This document shows, one piece after another, positions 1 through 7,511 of a stretch of DNA of 64,000 nucleotides. Source of the DNA: Dyadobacter sp. MSC1_007 (lineage in GTDB: Bacteria; Bacteroidota; Bacteroidia; Cytophagales; Spirosomataceae); NCBI RefSeq assembly GCF_023667495.1, contig NZ_JAMOZL010000008.1, forward strand, positions 371,446 through 435,445. Reading direction: 5' to 3'. The notes under the pieces are model-generated. The model had not been told where the DNA came from. It was given only the letters and a program-made list of their open reading frames with translations, and searched no databases. Numbering within the stretch: position 1 is the stretch's first letter; every line of letters starts with the position of its first letter. A program made the translations under genes and the position numbers.

Positions 1-1
1 A

Positions 2-832
2 GGGAAACACATTTATTGCGAAAAACCAACGGGTACCACTACCGAAGAAGCATTGGAGCTGTATGATCTGGCTACCAAAGCAGGGTTGAAAAACGGCGTT
101 GTACAGGACAAACTCTGGCTGCCAGGCATGCTGAAACTGAAACGTCTGATGGAAAATGGTTTCTTCGGAAAAATACTTTCGGTGAGGGGCGAGTTTGGCT
201 ACTGGGTATTTGAAGGCCATAGCATTCCGGCGCAACGTCCGTCATGGAACTACCGCAAAGAGGACGATGGCGGCATTATCGTGGATATGCTTTGCCACTG
301 GCGCTATGTGCTGGATAACTTGTTCGGAAAAGTGAAGGCTGTTTCTTGTCTCGGCGCGACGCACATTCCCGAGCGTATCGACGAAAATGGCAAACCCTAC
401 AAATGTACCGCCGACGATGCATGCTATGCAACATTTGAATTGGAAGGCGACGTAATCGCGCACTTCAACTCGTCATGGACAGTACGCGTTCGCCGCGACG
501 ACTTGCTTACATTGCAAGTGGATGGCACGCATGGATCTGCGGTAGCAGGCTTGCGCGATTGTTATATCCAGCATTACGGAAATACGCCTAAGCCGGTTTG
601 GAACCCGGATATTGCTCAGCCTATCCCGTTTTTCGACGGTTGGGCGAAAGTACCGGAGCAAGAGCTTTTTGACAATGCATTCAAAGCGCAATGGGAGCTA
701 TTCCTGAAACATATTGTCAAAGACGAGCCATTCCCATGGGATCTCAAAGCAGGTGCGCGCGGTGTGCAACTTGCCGAAAAAGGCCTTGAAAGCTGGGCAG
801 AACGGAAATGGGTTGACGTGGAGGAACTATGA
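2..832 (+). CDS. Gfo/Idh/MocA-family oxidoreductase, 5'-truncated
   Basis: Partial NAD(P)-dependent sugar/polyol dehydrogenase; the N-terminal Rossmann part lies left of the window. The reading frame is open from base 2, where the first residues spell GKHIYCEKPTG, the family motif (Lys of the EKP segment) that follows the cofactor-binding half. The rest is the C-terminal alpha/beta substrate domain, with GGIIVDMLCHWRYVLDN carrying the usual Asp and His near the active site. A TTG at 53 is internal and not the start. The stop overlaps the next gene's ATG by four bases (ATGA), so it is translationally coupled to an SDR and followed by an MFS transporter. This fits uptake and oxidation of a sugar or inositol-like compound. 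The substrate cannot be told from sequence. Confidence 0.9.
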   Translation, partial: GKHIYCEKPTGTTTEEALELYDLATKAGLKNGVVQDKLWLPGMLKLKRLMENGFFGKILSVRGEFGYWVFEGHSIPAQRPSWNYRKEDDGGIIVDMLCHWRYVLDNLFGKVKAVSCLGATHIPERIDENGKPYKCTADDACYATFELEGDVIAHFNSSWTVRVRRDDLLTLQVDGTHGSAVAGLRDCYIQHYGNTPKPVWNPDIAQPIPFFDGWAKVPEQELFDNAFKAQWELFLKHIVKDEPFPWDLKAGARGVQLAEKGLESWAERKWVDVEEL

Positions 833-1599
833 AAAAAACAGCGTTAATTACGGGAGGAAGTCGGGGAATAGGATTCGGAATCGCCAAAGCGCTGGCGAAA
901 GAAGGTTACAACCTGGCTATTAATGGCGTACGTGACGAAGAAGGGGCTGCAGCGGCACTGGACGAACTGCGCGAACTTGGCGCAGAGGTTGTTTACTGCC
1001 AGGGTAGCATTGCCAGTGCAACAGATCGCGAGGCAGTCATTGAAAAGGCCTATTCTGTTTTTGGGCAAATCAATGTGCTTGTGAATAATGCCGGCATTGC
1101 ACCGCGTGAAAGGCTCGACATTCTGGAAACGACCGTCGAAAATTACCGGGAAGTGATGACGACGAACCTGGAAGGTCCGTTTTTCTTTACGCAAGCCATC
1201 GGCAAACGAATGGCACACGCAAAGCAAAATAACCACGCATTCGAGGCTTCGATCATTTTTGTAACGTCCATTTCTGCCACTGTTGCTTCCATTAACCGGG
1301 GCGAATATTGTATTTCAAAAGCCGGACTGGCTATGACCAATCTGCTTTTCGCAGTACGAATGGCTGAATATAACATTCCTGTATTCGAAATCAGGCCGGG
1401 TATTATTTCCACCGACATGACTTCGAAAGTGCAGGAGAAATATGACAACCTCTTCCAAAGCGGGATTGCATTGCAACCGCGCTGGGGAACGCCGGAAGAC
1501 ATCGGAAAAGCCGTGGCTTCACTGACACGGGGCGACTTCCCCTACTCTACCGGCCAGGTGATCGGCGTGGATGGAGGAATGCTGATTGACAGATTATGA
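829..1599 (+). CDS. Short-chain dehydrogenase/reductase (SDR), 3-ketoacyl-ACP reductase-like
   Basis: Classical SDR of 256 residues. The N-terminal cofactor motif TGGSRGIG (about residues 8-15), NNAG (about 86-89), a catalytic Ser in the SISA segment and YCISK (Tyr-x3-Lys) are all visible, followed by RPGII. Length matches classical SDRs. It overlaps the upstream Gfo/Idh/MocA gene by ATGA and is 18 bases from the MFS gene. The context suggests a sugar or keto-sugar oxidoreductase rather than fatty-acid FabG, although motifs alone cannot separate them. Confidence 0.9.
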   Translation: MKKTALITGGSRGIGFGIAKALAKEGYNLAINGVRDEEGAAAALDELRELGAEVVYCQGSIASATDREAVIEKAYSVFGQINVLVNNAGIAPRERLDILETTVENYREVMTTNLEGPFFFTQAIGKRMAHAKQNNHAFEASIIFVTSISATVASINRGEYCISKAGLAMTNLLFAVRMAEYNIPVFEIRPGIISTDMTSKVQEKYDNLFQSGIALQPRWGTPEDIGKAVASLTRGDFPYSTGQVIGVDGGMLIDRL

Positions 1600-1617
1600 T
1601 CATAAACTAAACCTACC

Positions 1618-2856
1618 ATGTCACAAGAAATCCCTCAACGTTCCCTCCTTTCGCAGCTTATGCAGGTGCCTGTCATCGTGGCTGCGTTGGGCTACCTGGT
1701 CGACATGTACGACTTGTTTTTATTTAGTGTCGTTCGGGTCCCCAGTTTGAAGGCATTGAATGTTCCTACCGATCAGTTGCTGACGGAAGGGATCACATTG
1801 CTCAATTATCAAATGGCTGGAATGCTGATCGGAGGTGTGCTGTGGGGCGTGATTGCGGATAAGCGCGGCAGGCTTTCGGTGCTTTTCGGCTCTATCATTA
1901 TGTATTCTCTGGCGAATATCGGTAACGGTTTCGTGACTTCGCTTGACCAATATGCTATTCTGCGTTTCATCGCGGGCGTAGGTCTTGCTGGCGAGCTGGG
2001 CGCAGGAATTACATTGGTAACGGAAGTCCTTCCGAAGGAGATCCGCGGTTACGGCACTACGCTGGTGGCTACACTTGGCGTTATGGGCGCGATCCTGGCC
2101 TATTTCGTTGCGGATATGTTCGCTTGGCGGATATCTTATTTCGTCGGTGGCGGAATGGGTTTGCTGCTGCTCGTGCTTCGTTTTAATGTATTTGAATCAG
2201 GTATGTTCAAGCATGTAAAGGAGCATGCGGTCGACAGAGGGAACATTCTAATGATCCTGACAAATGGTAAACGATTGACCAAATACCTGATGGCGATCCT
2301 GGTTGGCTTACCAATCTGGTTTGTAGTGGGTATCCTGATTACGTTTTCGCCTGAATTCGGAGCAGCAAAAGGCATTGAAGGTATCAATGCCGGTAAGGCG
2401 GTAATGCTTGCGTTTTCAGGACAGGTGGCTGGTGACATTATCAGCGGTTTGCTGAGCCAATATATGAAGAGCCGCAAAAAAGTGATCAGGCTGTTCATTT
2501 TCCTTTCGCTGGCAATGGTAATCGGTTATCTGATGATCCCGATGCAGGATTTGTTCTCCTTTTATATCTTATGCGCGCTGCTCGGCTTTTGCAATGGCTA
2601 CTGGACTTTGTTTATCACCATTGCGGCAGAGCTTTTCGGAACCAACCTGCGTGCTACCGTCGCGACGACCGTACCCAACTTTGTACGCGGTGCTACCATA
2701 CCGCTTGCAGCATTATTCGTAAGCTTTAAACCTGATATAGGGGTAATTCAGAGCGGCCTAGTCATCGGAGTAGCCACTTCGGCTGTGGCGCTGCTCGCTT
2801 TATATTTCCTCGAAGAGACATTTACAAAGGACATGGACTTTGTTGAAAGAGAATAG
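1618..2856 (+). CDS. MFS transporter, sugar/organic-acid type
   Basis: Inner-membrane major facilitator of 412 residues with about 12 hydrophobic helices. The loop between helices 2 and 3 reads GVIADKRGRL, close to the MFS GxxxDRxGRR signature. A GELGAG segment in helix 4-5 and an LPKEIRGYG loop resemble the metabolite:proton symporter branch. It is the last gene of the Gfo/SDR/MFS operon and is closed by a strong terminator, so it probably imports the substrate of the two upstream dehydrogenases. Confidence 0.88.
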   Translation: MSQEIPQRSLLSQLMQVPVIVAALGYLVDMYDLFLFSVVRVPSLKALNVPTDQLLTEGITLLNYQMAGMLIGGVLWGVIADKRGRLSVLFGSIIMYSLANIGNGFVTSLDQYAILRFIAGVGLAGELGAGITLVTEVLPKEIRGYGTTLVATLGVMGAILAYFVADMFAWRISYFVGGGMGLLLLVLRFNVFESGMFKHVKEHAVDRGNILMILTNGKRLTKYLMAILVGLPIWFVVGILITFSPEFGAAKGIEGINAGKAVMLAFSGQVAGDIISGLLSQYMKSRKKVIRLFIFLSLAMVIGYLMIPMQDLFSFYILCALLGFCNGYWTLFITIAAELFGTNLRATVATTVPNFVRGATIPLAALFVSFKPDIGVIQSGLVIGVATSAVALLALYFLEETFTKDMDFVERE

Positions 2857-2876
2857 TTTCGGTTTTAGTTTTAGTT

Positions 2877-2913
2877 AAAGACGGCCCCCAATTTGGCGGG
2901 CCGTCTTTTTTTT
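2877..2913 (+). terminator. Rho-independent terminator of the Gfo/SDR/MFS operon
   Basis: An 11-bp perfect stem (arms 2877-2887 and 2898-2908, core GACGGCCC/GGGCCGTC) is followed by a run of T to 2913. It lies 21 bases after the MFS stop. Confidence 0.9.
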
Positions 2914-3084
2914 AACAGTTATTAACAGTTTCTGAAGCAACACATTACGGCAACATCTCATCTCTTGGTTAAAATATAAATTAGCCATGATACACCGTTC
3001 AATTGCTCATTTTGGAAATCAACCACTTATCCCACCCGAATACCCACTCGTGTACTTTGCATTACATAGTACCGGAGCCCCGTT

Positions 3085-3092
3085 TACCTTTG
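3085..3092 (+). promoter_or_regulatory. Possible -7 element (TACCTTTG)
   Basis: This is an exact match to the Bacteroidota TAnnTTTG box, 40 bases before the ATG at 3133. The nearest upstream TTTG (3056-3059) is 25 bases away, longer than the usual 19-21, so the -33 part is doubtful. Confidence 0.4.
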
Positions 3093-3132
3093 TCATGTTC
3101 TCAAAGAACAAATCTTAAAACAAAACATAGCC

Positions 3133-3516
3133 ATGAAAACATCAATTAAAACCTTCATTTGCGGATTAGCATTAATCGCAACCGCTTCTTTCACTGCTAA
3201 TGCAGGAGATAAAGAAGCCAAAAAAACTTCCTCATTCGGAACAGGCGTCTACGCCACAAAGTCCGGTAAGATCAATGTCCTGGTTGACAAAATCAACGCC
3301 GATGCAAAGACAACTTTGTTATTGAAGGACGCCGACGGAACGATCGTTTACCGCGAAACCATCGCGAGAGACAACAAAAAATTCGGACGTACGCTGAACC
3401 TCGAAGCCATGGAAGCCGGCAAATACACGCTGGATATCATCAGCGGCAACGAGATCCAGACCAAAACATTCGAATTGGCAGAACAAAAAGTAGAGCGCGT
3501 ATTGACAGTTAAGTAA
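3133..3516 (+). CDS. Small secreted protein, Bacteroidota T9SS-like beta-sandwich fold
   Basis: This 127-residue protein has a clear signal peptide (Lys-containing start, hydrophobic core, cleavage near ASFTANA-GD around residue 24). The mature part is about 100 residues of alternating beta strands with a GTIVYRE segment and a closing AGKYTLDI...TKTFEL pattern. That pattern is typical of small Ig-like or secretion-sorting-type sandwich domains in this phylum. No enzymatic motif is present. It is a single-gene unit with its own possible promoter and a terminator on each side. The function is unknown; a periplasmic or surface role is inferred only from the leader. Confidence 0.75.
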   Translation: MKTSIKTFICGLALIATASFTANAGDKEAKKTSSFGTGVYATKSGKINVLVDKINADAKTTLLLKDADGTIVYRETIARDNKKFGRTLNLEAMEAGKYTLDIISGNEIQTKTFELAEQKVERVLTVK

Positions 3517-3538
3517 GGTTCAAATACAAAGTATCCAG

Positions 3539-3574
3539 GCGGCGCCTTCCATTGCGGGAGGTGCCGCTTTTTTT
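3539..3574 (+). terminator. Rho-independent terminator
   Basis: A 9-bp stem GCGGCGCCT/AGGTGCCGC (one G-T pair; arms 3539-3547 and 3559-3567) is followed by seven T. It ends the small secreted protein gene. Confidence 0.85.
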
Positions 3575-3640
3575 GTCTCTATAATATTTTTTCCGTTACC
3601 TTTTTTCAGATCGGCGTATCAATAAAAAACTTCAAACCCA

Positions 3641-3667
3641 AAAAGTTCTCTTTTTAGTAGAACTTTT
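3641..3667. promoter_or_regulatory. Candidate HigA operator (inverted repeat)
   Basis: The perfect 9-bp arms AAAAGTTCT (3641-3649) and AGAACTTTT (3659-3667) are separated by 9 bases. They lie 20 bases before the likely higB ATG. Type II antitoxins of the HigA class usually bind such palindromes to repress their own operon. Binding here is inferred. Confidence 0.55.
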
Positions 3668-3687
3668 ATAAATTGTATCGCCGACTG

Positions 3688-4026
3688 ATGGTTATTCGTG
3701 GTAAAAAGATCCTGGAAAAGCTCATAGCAAAAAATCGGGGCAATAGACGCTTAGCGGAGGCTGTTGACCAGCTTATTATTGATCTGGAAAGAAATTCGAC
3801 CCATAGTATCCAAGAACTACTTGAAATTAGAAAAGACGCTGACCGCGTTCACAGAGGGTACTATTTTTTTGATATATGTGTTCATAGAGCGTTAATTTTT
3901 ATACAATTTGTCGACAACAAAGCGACGATTGTGTGGGCAGGGACGCACGAAGAATATGTAAAGACTTTCAAAAATAACATAAACACAATTGAGAAATGGC
4001 TCAGAGCAAGAGACTTGCTGGATTAA
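3688..4026 (+). CDS. higB: HigB-family type II toxin (RelE superfamily)
   Basis: Predicted mRNA interferase of 112 residues from the ATG at 3688; a TTG at 3673 would add five residues and is less likely. It begins with the HigB-type MVIRGKKILE followed by a helical region. The family core is a beta-rich C-terminal half containing RVHRGYYFFDI, a hydrophobic strand ALIFIQF and the signature TIVWAGTHEEYVK (GTHxEYD in relatives). The toxin gene precedes the antitoxin gene, the usual higBA order, and overlaps it by 31 bases. The next gene supplies the HTH antitoxin. The stretch looks more A/T-rich than its neighbours, as is common for mobile toxin-antitoxin modules. Confidence 0.82.
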   Translation: MVIRGKKILEKLIAKNRGNRRLAEAVDQLIIDLERNSTHSIQELLEIRKDADRVHRGYYFFDICVHRALIFIQFVDNKATIVWAGTHEEYVKTFKNNINTIEKWLRARDLLD

Positions 4027-4688
4027 ACGAACCTGACATCAAAAAACTGCTGGATGTCGGTAGAATTGAAACGGAGCTAGATTATGAGCGGGTAATGTTG
4101 GCAGACCGTTATCTAAGATTGCAGGAAAAAAATCAACCTGATCTTCGCACGACCAGGCAGACCTTGCATAAGTTAATTATTGATTTTGAGACCAGACGAT
4201 GGTCGGATAGAACGCTGATAACCGACGCTCAAATTGAAGAGAGTGACGCCGCAGAGGTTCAAGCTGAGGAAGAATACGCATTTATCAGACAGCGGCGCAA
4301 GCTTATTCTTACAAAGCTTAATGAATTCGGTCTTAGGCAAAAAGAGCTTGCAATGCTGTTGAATCATAACAAGTCCTACACATCTGAATTGCTGAACGGT
4401 ATCAGATCATTTTCCAGTAATGACCTGATTTTAATCCACTTACTATTTAAAATTCGACTTGAAGATCTTTTTATAACGATCCTTTCCCAAGAAACATTGG
4501 CGAGATTAAACGCAACGATCGACAAAATATCGGCTTCAAATCCCAAAGCAAAGTCACTTCGATCGGCGCTTGCCCGGAGCCCGTCGGAAACCGTTTCGCA
4601 ACCCGCTTCACTTGACGGGGAAACTAAGTATCGAAAACCTCGGCGGGCAAAATATGCTACCGCTGAACTCACACTTTCAAATAAATGA
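3996..4688 (+). CDS. higA: HigA-like antitoxin with HTH domain
   Basis: Predicted antitoxin and operon repressor, 230 residues. An acidic helical first half (about 1-95) precedes an XRE-type helix-turn-helix at roughly 101-160, where the LRQKELAMLLNHNKSYTSELLNG stretch shows the recognition-helix pattern. The tail, rich in Ser, Lys and Arg (about 180-230), looks disordered. It is longer than typical HigA (about 100-140). The ATG lies inside the toxin gene, so the two are co-translated. The perfect inverted repeat before the toxin is the likely binding site. Pairing is inferred from gene overlap and the toxin family. Confidence 0.75.
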   Translation: MAQSKRLAGLNEPDIKKLLDVGRIETELDYERVMLADRYLRLQEKNQPDLRTTRQTLHKLIIDFETRRWSDRTLITDAQIEESDAAEVQAEEEYAFIRQRRKLILTKLNEFGLRQKELAMLLNHNKSYTSELLNGIRSFSSNDLILIHLLFKIRLEDLFITILSQETLARLNATIDKISASNPKAKSLRSALARSPSETVSQPASLDGETKYRKPRRAKYATAELTLSNK

Positions 4689-4787
4689 GTTACATATTTT
4701 AAGGAGATTGATGCACAGCTCCACTTTTGCCTGCAAAACAAGCAGGCTACACGAGCTTTGGCAATTCACTGATAATCACTCATTACT

Positions 4788-5900
4788 ATGGACACACGTC
4801 GCGATTTTCTCCAAAAACTGACATTGGGCATAAGTGCAACCGCATTAACCGACCTTCCGGCCGAAGCCAGCCAGCTATACTCCGGCCCGAAAGCCGATAA
4901 GCAGTTGCGTGTGGCATTGATGGGCCTCGGAAGTTATGCGACCCGTGTTGCGGAAGCAATGAAGGATTGTAAAATGGCGACGCTGGTAGGGGCCGTGTCG
5001 GGAACGCCATCCAAGCTTGATACCTGGAAACAGAAGTATAATATCCCCGAAAAAAACACTTACAACTACGAGACAGTCAGTAAGATCAAGGATAATCCAG
5101 ATATAGATCTGGTTTACATTACAACTCCTAACTCGCTGCATCACAAGCATGTGTTACAGATCGCCGCGGCTGGCAAGCATGTACTTTGCGAAAAGCCGGT
5201 GGCCGATAATGCCAAACAAACCCGTGAAATGATCGCGGCATGTGAGAAAGCGGGCGTGAAGTTTTACATTGGTTACCGCATGCATTTCGAACCACATACG
5301 CGCGAGCTCATACGTATGCGCGAGGCGGGCGAGCTGGGCAAGATCATGCATGTGAACAATTATATGGGTTTCAAATCCGGGGACCCGAACCAATGGCGGC
5401 TTAAAAAAGCGCTTGCTGGCGGTGGCGCCATGATGGACGTGGGCATTTATGCATTGAATGGCGCACGATATGCGACTGGCGAAGAGCCGATCTGGGTTAC
5501 AGCGCAGGAAACGAAAACCGACCCTGTTAAATTTAAAGAAGTCGACGAAACCATTATGTTCCAGCTTGGCTTCCCAAGCGGCATTGTGGCAAGCTGCGGC
5601 ACCACTTACAATTTCAATAATTATGAAAGATTGTATGTTATAGGTGAAAAAGGTTTCGTGGAACTGAGCCCCGCATTTGGTTATGGCCCCATTAAAGGCC
5701 GCACGCACCTGGGCCCGATGAACCAACCCGTGATTACGCATCAGACGCTGCAAATGGACGGCATTGCCGACATTATTCTCAACAATAAGCCCGATCCCAA
5801 CGTCAGCGGTGCCGAAGGATTAAAGGACATGATCGTCGTAGATGCGGTTTATGAATCGATCCGGAAAGGCGGGGCTAAGATTATGCTGGCTGGGAAATAA
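4788..5900 (+). CDS. Gfo/Idh/MocA-family oxidoreductase with Tat-like leader
   Basis: Predicted exported NAD(P)-dependent sugar oxidoreductase, 370 residues. The N-terminus has a twin-arginine pattern (TRRDFLQKL) and a weakly hydrophobic stretch, suggesting Tat export with cofactor bound. The Rossmann domain starts at about residue 40 (VALMGLGSYATR), with the CEKPVADN motif at about 135. The substrate domain carries GGGAMMDVGIYALNGARYATG, including the conserved Asp and Tyr region. Length is normal. It is monocistronic between the higBA module and two HTH genes. The substrate is unknown; relatives are often glucose-fructose oxidoreductase-like. Confidence 0.87.
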   Translation: MDTRRDFLQKLTLGISATALTDLPAEASQLYSGPKADKQLRVALMGLGSYATRVAEAMKDCKMATLVGAVSGTPSKLDTWKQKYNIPEKNTYNYETVSKIKDNPDIDLVYITTPNSLHHKHVLQIAAAGKHVLCEKPVADNAKQTREMIAACEKAGVKFYIGYRMHFEPHTRELIRMREAGELGKIMHVNNYMGFKSGDPNQWRLKKALAGGGAMMDVGIYALNGARYATGEEPIWVTAQETKTDPVKFKEVDETIMFQLGFPSGIVASCGTTYNFNNYERLYVIGEKGFVELSPAFGYGPIKGRTHLGPMNQPVITHQTLQMDGIADIILNNKPDPNVSGAEGLKDMIVVDAVYESIRKGGAKIMLAGK

Positions 5901-5993
5901 CATTTTATCAATCAGGAATCACCATGACCATCGTGAAGTTGTTGAGGCAATGCATCTTCACGGTTATGGTGATTCTTGCATTTATAACCAGAT

Positions 5994-6209
5994 TCAGATC
6001 ATTAATAACTCTGAAACTGATTTCTCCAAAACCAAAGAAATTTCGTACAACGAATAAAGCGAAGGTGAAACCTTCCCATTTTCCATCCGCTCAATCGACT
6101 GCCTATCCTTGTTACAAGCTCTTGCCAGATCGGCCTGGCTCCAACCTTTCTCTGCTCTGAGCTGAACAATCCTTTGACCTACTTTTTTTTGAAGCTCTTG
6201 CTTATCCAT
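5994..6209 (-). CDS. Small XRE-family HTH regulator
   Basis: This 71-residue protein consists almost wholly of a Cro/CI-type helix-turn-helix (LRAEKGWSQADLARACNKDR, then SIERMENGK and a short final helix). It has no sensor or protease domain. It lies 19 bases downstream of another small HTH gene on the same strand, so the two are probably co-transcribed. It may be an antitoxin or phage-type repressor; no toxin lies directly beside it on this strand. Confidence 0.75.
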   Translation of the reverse strand: MDKQELQKKVGQRIVQLRAEKGWSQADLARACNKDRQSIERMENGKVSPSLYSLYEISLVLEKSVSELLMI

Positions 6210-6228
6210 GACTCATCTATATTGCATG

Positions 6229-6447
6229 TCAAAGCCCTTCCAATTCGACATTTTTGAAAATACTCTTCAATAATTCACAAGGGTCAGCGTCCATAGCAAG
6301 CGCAATCAGGTAAAGCTCCTTTGCCCTTAGGTGTGCGCCTGTATTTAAAGTCAACTCGCTAAGTCTTGATGCACTGATGCCGGTCTTCCTAGAAATCTCG
6401 GCCTTGTTGATTGATTTCCTCGCTAGATAAAGCCCTAATTCTGTCAT
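6229..6447 (-). CDS. Small HTH regulator (Cro/CI type)
   Basis: This is a 72-residue single-domain HTH protein: INKAEISRKTGISASRLSEL is the helix-turn-helix, and a C-terminal helix (ELYLIALAMDADPCELL) is typical of XRE proteins. It is the first gene of a two-HTH unit and faces the SymE-like gene across a 154-base region with strong inverted repeats. It may repress that divergent region, but this is inferred from position only. Confidence 0.72.
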   Translation of the reverse strand: MTELGLYLARKSINKAEISRKTGISASRLSELTLNTGAHLRAKELYLIALAMDADPCELLKSIFKNVELEGL

Positions 6448-6472
6448 GATATGACGGTTGTTCCAACATAAA

Positions 6473-6508
6473 TTTAGAATTTCAAAATATTTATTCAGAA
6501 ATTCTAAA
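6473..6508. promoter_or_regulatory. Inverted repeat, candidate operator A
   Basis: The perfect 11-bp arms TTTAGAATTTC (6473-6483) and GAAATTCTAAA (6498-6508) are separated by 14 bases. They lie between divergent HTH and SymE-like genes. The half-site shares GAATTTC with the second repeat at 6542-6566. Confidence 0.5.
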
Positions 6509-6541
6509 ACAATATTTCCGAATTAATCAGAAAATCGATAG

Positions 6542-6566
6542 TTTTATACAGAATTTCTGTATAAAA
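6542..6566. promoter_or_regulatory. Near-perfect palindrome, candidate operator B
   Basis: The perfect 12-bp arms TTTTATACAGAA (6542-6553) and TTCTGTATAAAA (6555-6566) flank a single central base. The site is 35 bases before the SymE-like ATG. A symmetrical 25-bp site between a divergent HTH gene and its neighbour is what a dimeric repressor site looks like. It has no T-run to suggest a terminator. Confidence 0.6.
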
Positions 6567-6601
6567 ACACTTCTTATTGATAATTTAACTAACCAAGCAC
6601 C

Positions 6602-6802
6602 ATGCAAACACTACCCGCCAAAGAACGACGTCTTAAAATTTACTCAAAGTTCCGACAAAATGCTCCATGGGAATCCCGGTATGTGCCTGAGATCCGCTTG
6701 AATGGCAAATGGCTGGAAGACCTTGGGTTTGATTACGGTGAGTCTATTCTGGTGAAGTGTGAGGCTAACCGGATTGTGATCGAGACTTTGGAGGAAGAGT
6801 AA
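6602..6802 (+). CDS. SymE-like small protein (AbrB/MazE-type fold)
   Basis: This 66-residue protein resembles the SymE toxin family: a basic start (RRLKIYSKFR), then PEIRLNGKWLEDLGFDYGE and a closing strand VKCEANRIVIET, matching the SymE pattern of LxGxWLxxAGF followed by GxxVxVxxxxGxLVI. E. coli SymE is an SOS-induced toxin controlled by an antisense RNA. No antisense RNA can be proven here. In Bacteroidota, relatives are common near HTH genes, and here two HTH genes diverge from it. Whether it is a toxin or a DNA-binding protein is open. Confidence 0.65.
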   Translation: MQTLPAKERRLKIYSKFRQNAPWESRYVPEIRLNGKWLEDLGFDYGESILVKCEANRIVIETLEEE

Positions 6803-6896
6803 GGTTGAAGAAATTTCACGGAAGCTATTGTTAAACCGTTTGAAACGAGTAAAATCGAAGGCTGAAATACAGGTAGCAAACGCATAATCAGTAGTT

Positions 6897-7052
6897 ATGG
6901 CGAACAAGAAAGACACTACAACATCGCAGGAGCATTTTACTGAACGTTATGGAGAACCAGGAACCGAGTCCAGAATCGAATTTGAGATCAAAGCCAAGGC
7001 ATTCATGATTCGAGAAATCATTGACCATTTCTTATCGACATTAAAAGCTTAA
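6897..7052 (+). CDS. 51-residue protein resembling the N-terminus of XRE antitoxins
   Basis: This short ORF starts with ATG at 6897 and ends with TAA one base before the phosphatase-like ATG. The sequence MANKKDTT... then ERYGEPGTESRIEFEIKAKAF resembles the amphipathic leader found ahead of the HTH in small HigA-like antitoxins of Bacteroidota (a pattern like GxxGTxERxxFExEA), but no HTH follows. It may be a cut-down antitoxin, a small partner of the next gene, or a remnant. Tight spacing with the next gene supports it being translated. Confidence 0.5.
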   Translation: MANKKDTTTSQEHFTERYGEPGTESRIEFEIKAKAFMIREIIDHFLSTLKA

Positions 7053-7053
7053 C

Positions 7054-7404
7054 ATGACCCGCCCGAACATTCTTGTCATCTGCGGAAGGAACAAAAGACG
7101 CAGCCGCACTGCGGAACATATTTTTAAAAATGATGACCGGTTTAACATTCGTTCGGCCGGATTGAGTCCTCAAAGCAATCGAAAAATTTCCGAAAATGAT
7201 CTGAACTGGGCGGATCTGGTATTAGTTATGGAAGCTAACCAGAAGGCTAAGATCCGAAAAGTATACCGGCACCTAGATCTCCCAAACATTGAAGTCCTCA
7301 ACATCGCAGATGACTATGAGTTTATGGACGACGAATTGATTGATATGCTTCGCGTTAAAATGGATCAGGTGTTGCACGAAAATTACGGGACACAAGTCAC
7401 CTAG
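7054..7404 (+). CDS. Low-molecular-weight protein tyrosine phosphatase-like protein
   Basis: This 116-residue protein carries the phosphatase P-loop CGRNKRRS (Cys10-x5-Arg16-Ser17) directly at the N-terminus, as in low-molecular-weight protein tyrosine phosphatases. ADLVLVMEANQKAKI matches the later family segment. It is shorter than the usual 145-160 residues. The general-acid Asp loop is unclear; the DDYEFMDDELIDML segment is the likely equivalent. The gene starts one base after a 51-residue ORF. Small members of this type are often annotated as phosphotyrosine phosphatases without proof of activity. Confidence 0.75.
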   Translation: MTRPNILVICGRNKRRSRTAEHIFKNDDRFNIRSAGLSPQSNRKISENDLNWADLVLVMEANQKAKIRKVYRHLDLPNIEVLNIADDYEFMDDELIDMLRVKMDQVLHENYGTQVT

Positions 7405-7450
7405 TAATAAGAAGGCATTTATCCTATGGCAAAGTTGAACAAATACGCGG

Positions 7451-7482
7451 TTTGCGCGAACTAATACTCCGCTATACATTTG
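7451..7482 (+). promoter_or_regulatory. Bacteroidota-type promoter for the HEPN gene pair
   Basis: TTTG at 7451-7454, a 20-base spacer and TACATTTG at 7475-7482 match the sigma-ABfr consensus (TTTG, 19-21, TAnnTTTG). The predicted start of transcription is near 7488, giving a leader of about 25 bases before the ATG at 7512. Confidence 0.7.
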
Positions 7483-7511
7483 CTGGAATTACTTTGTACT
7501 GACTGCGCACT

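Noticed and set aside
5924..6160. 78-codon plus-strand frame with a hydrophobic start, downstream of the Tat oxidoreductase
   Set aside because: It overlaps the well-supported HTH gene on the other strand; its tail is low-complexity and unlike a protein domain.
6803..6896. Open stretch after the SymE-like gene that reads like a short basic helix
   Set aside because: It has no start codon in frame and no length; probably non-coding.
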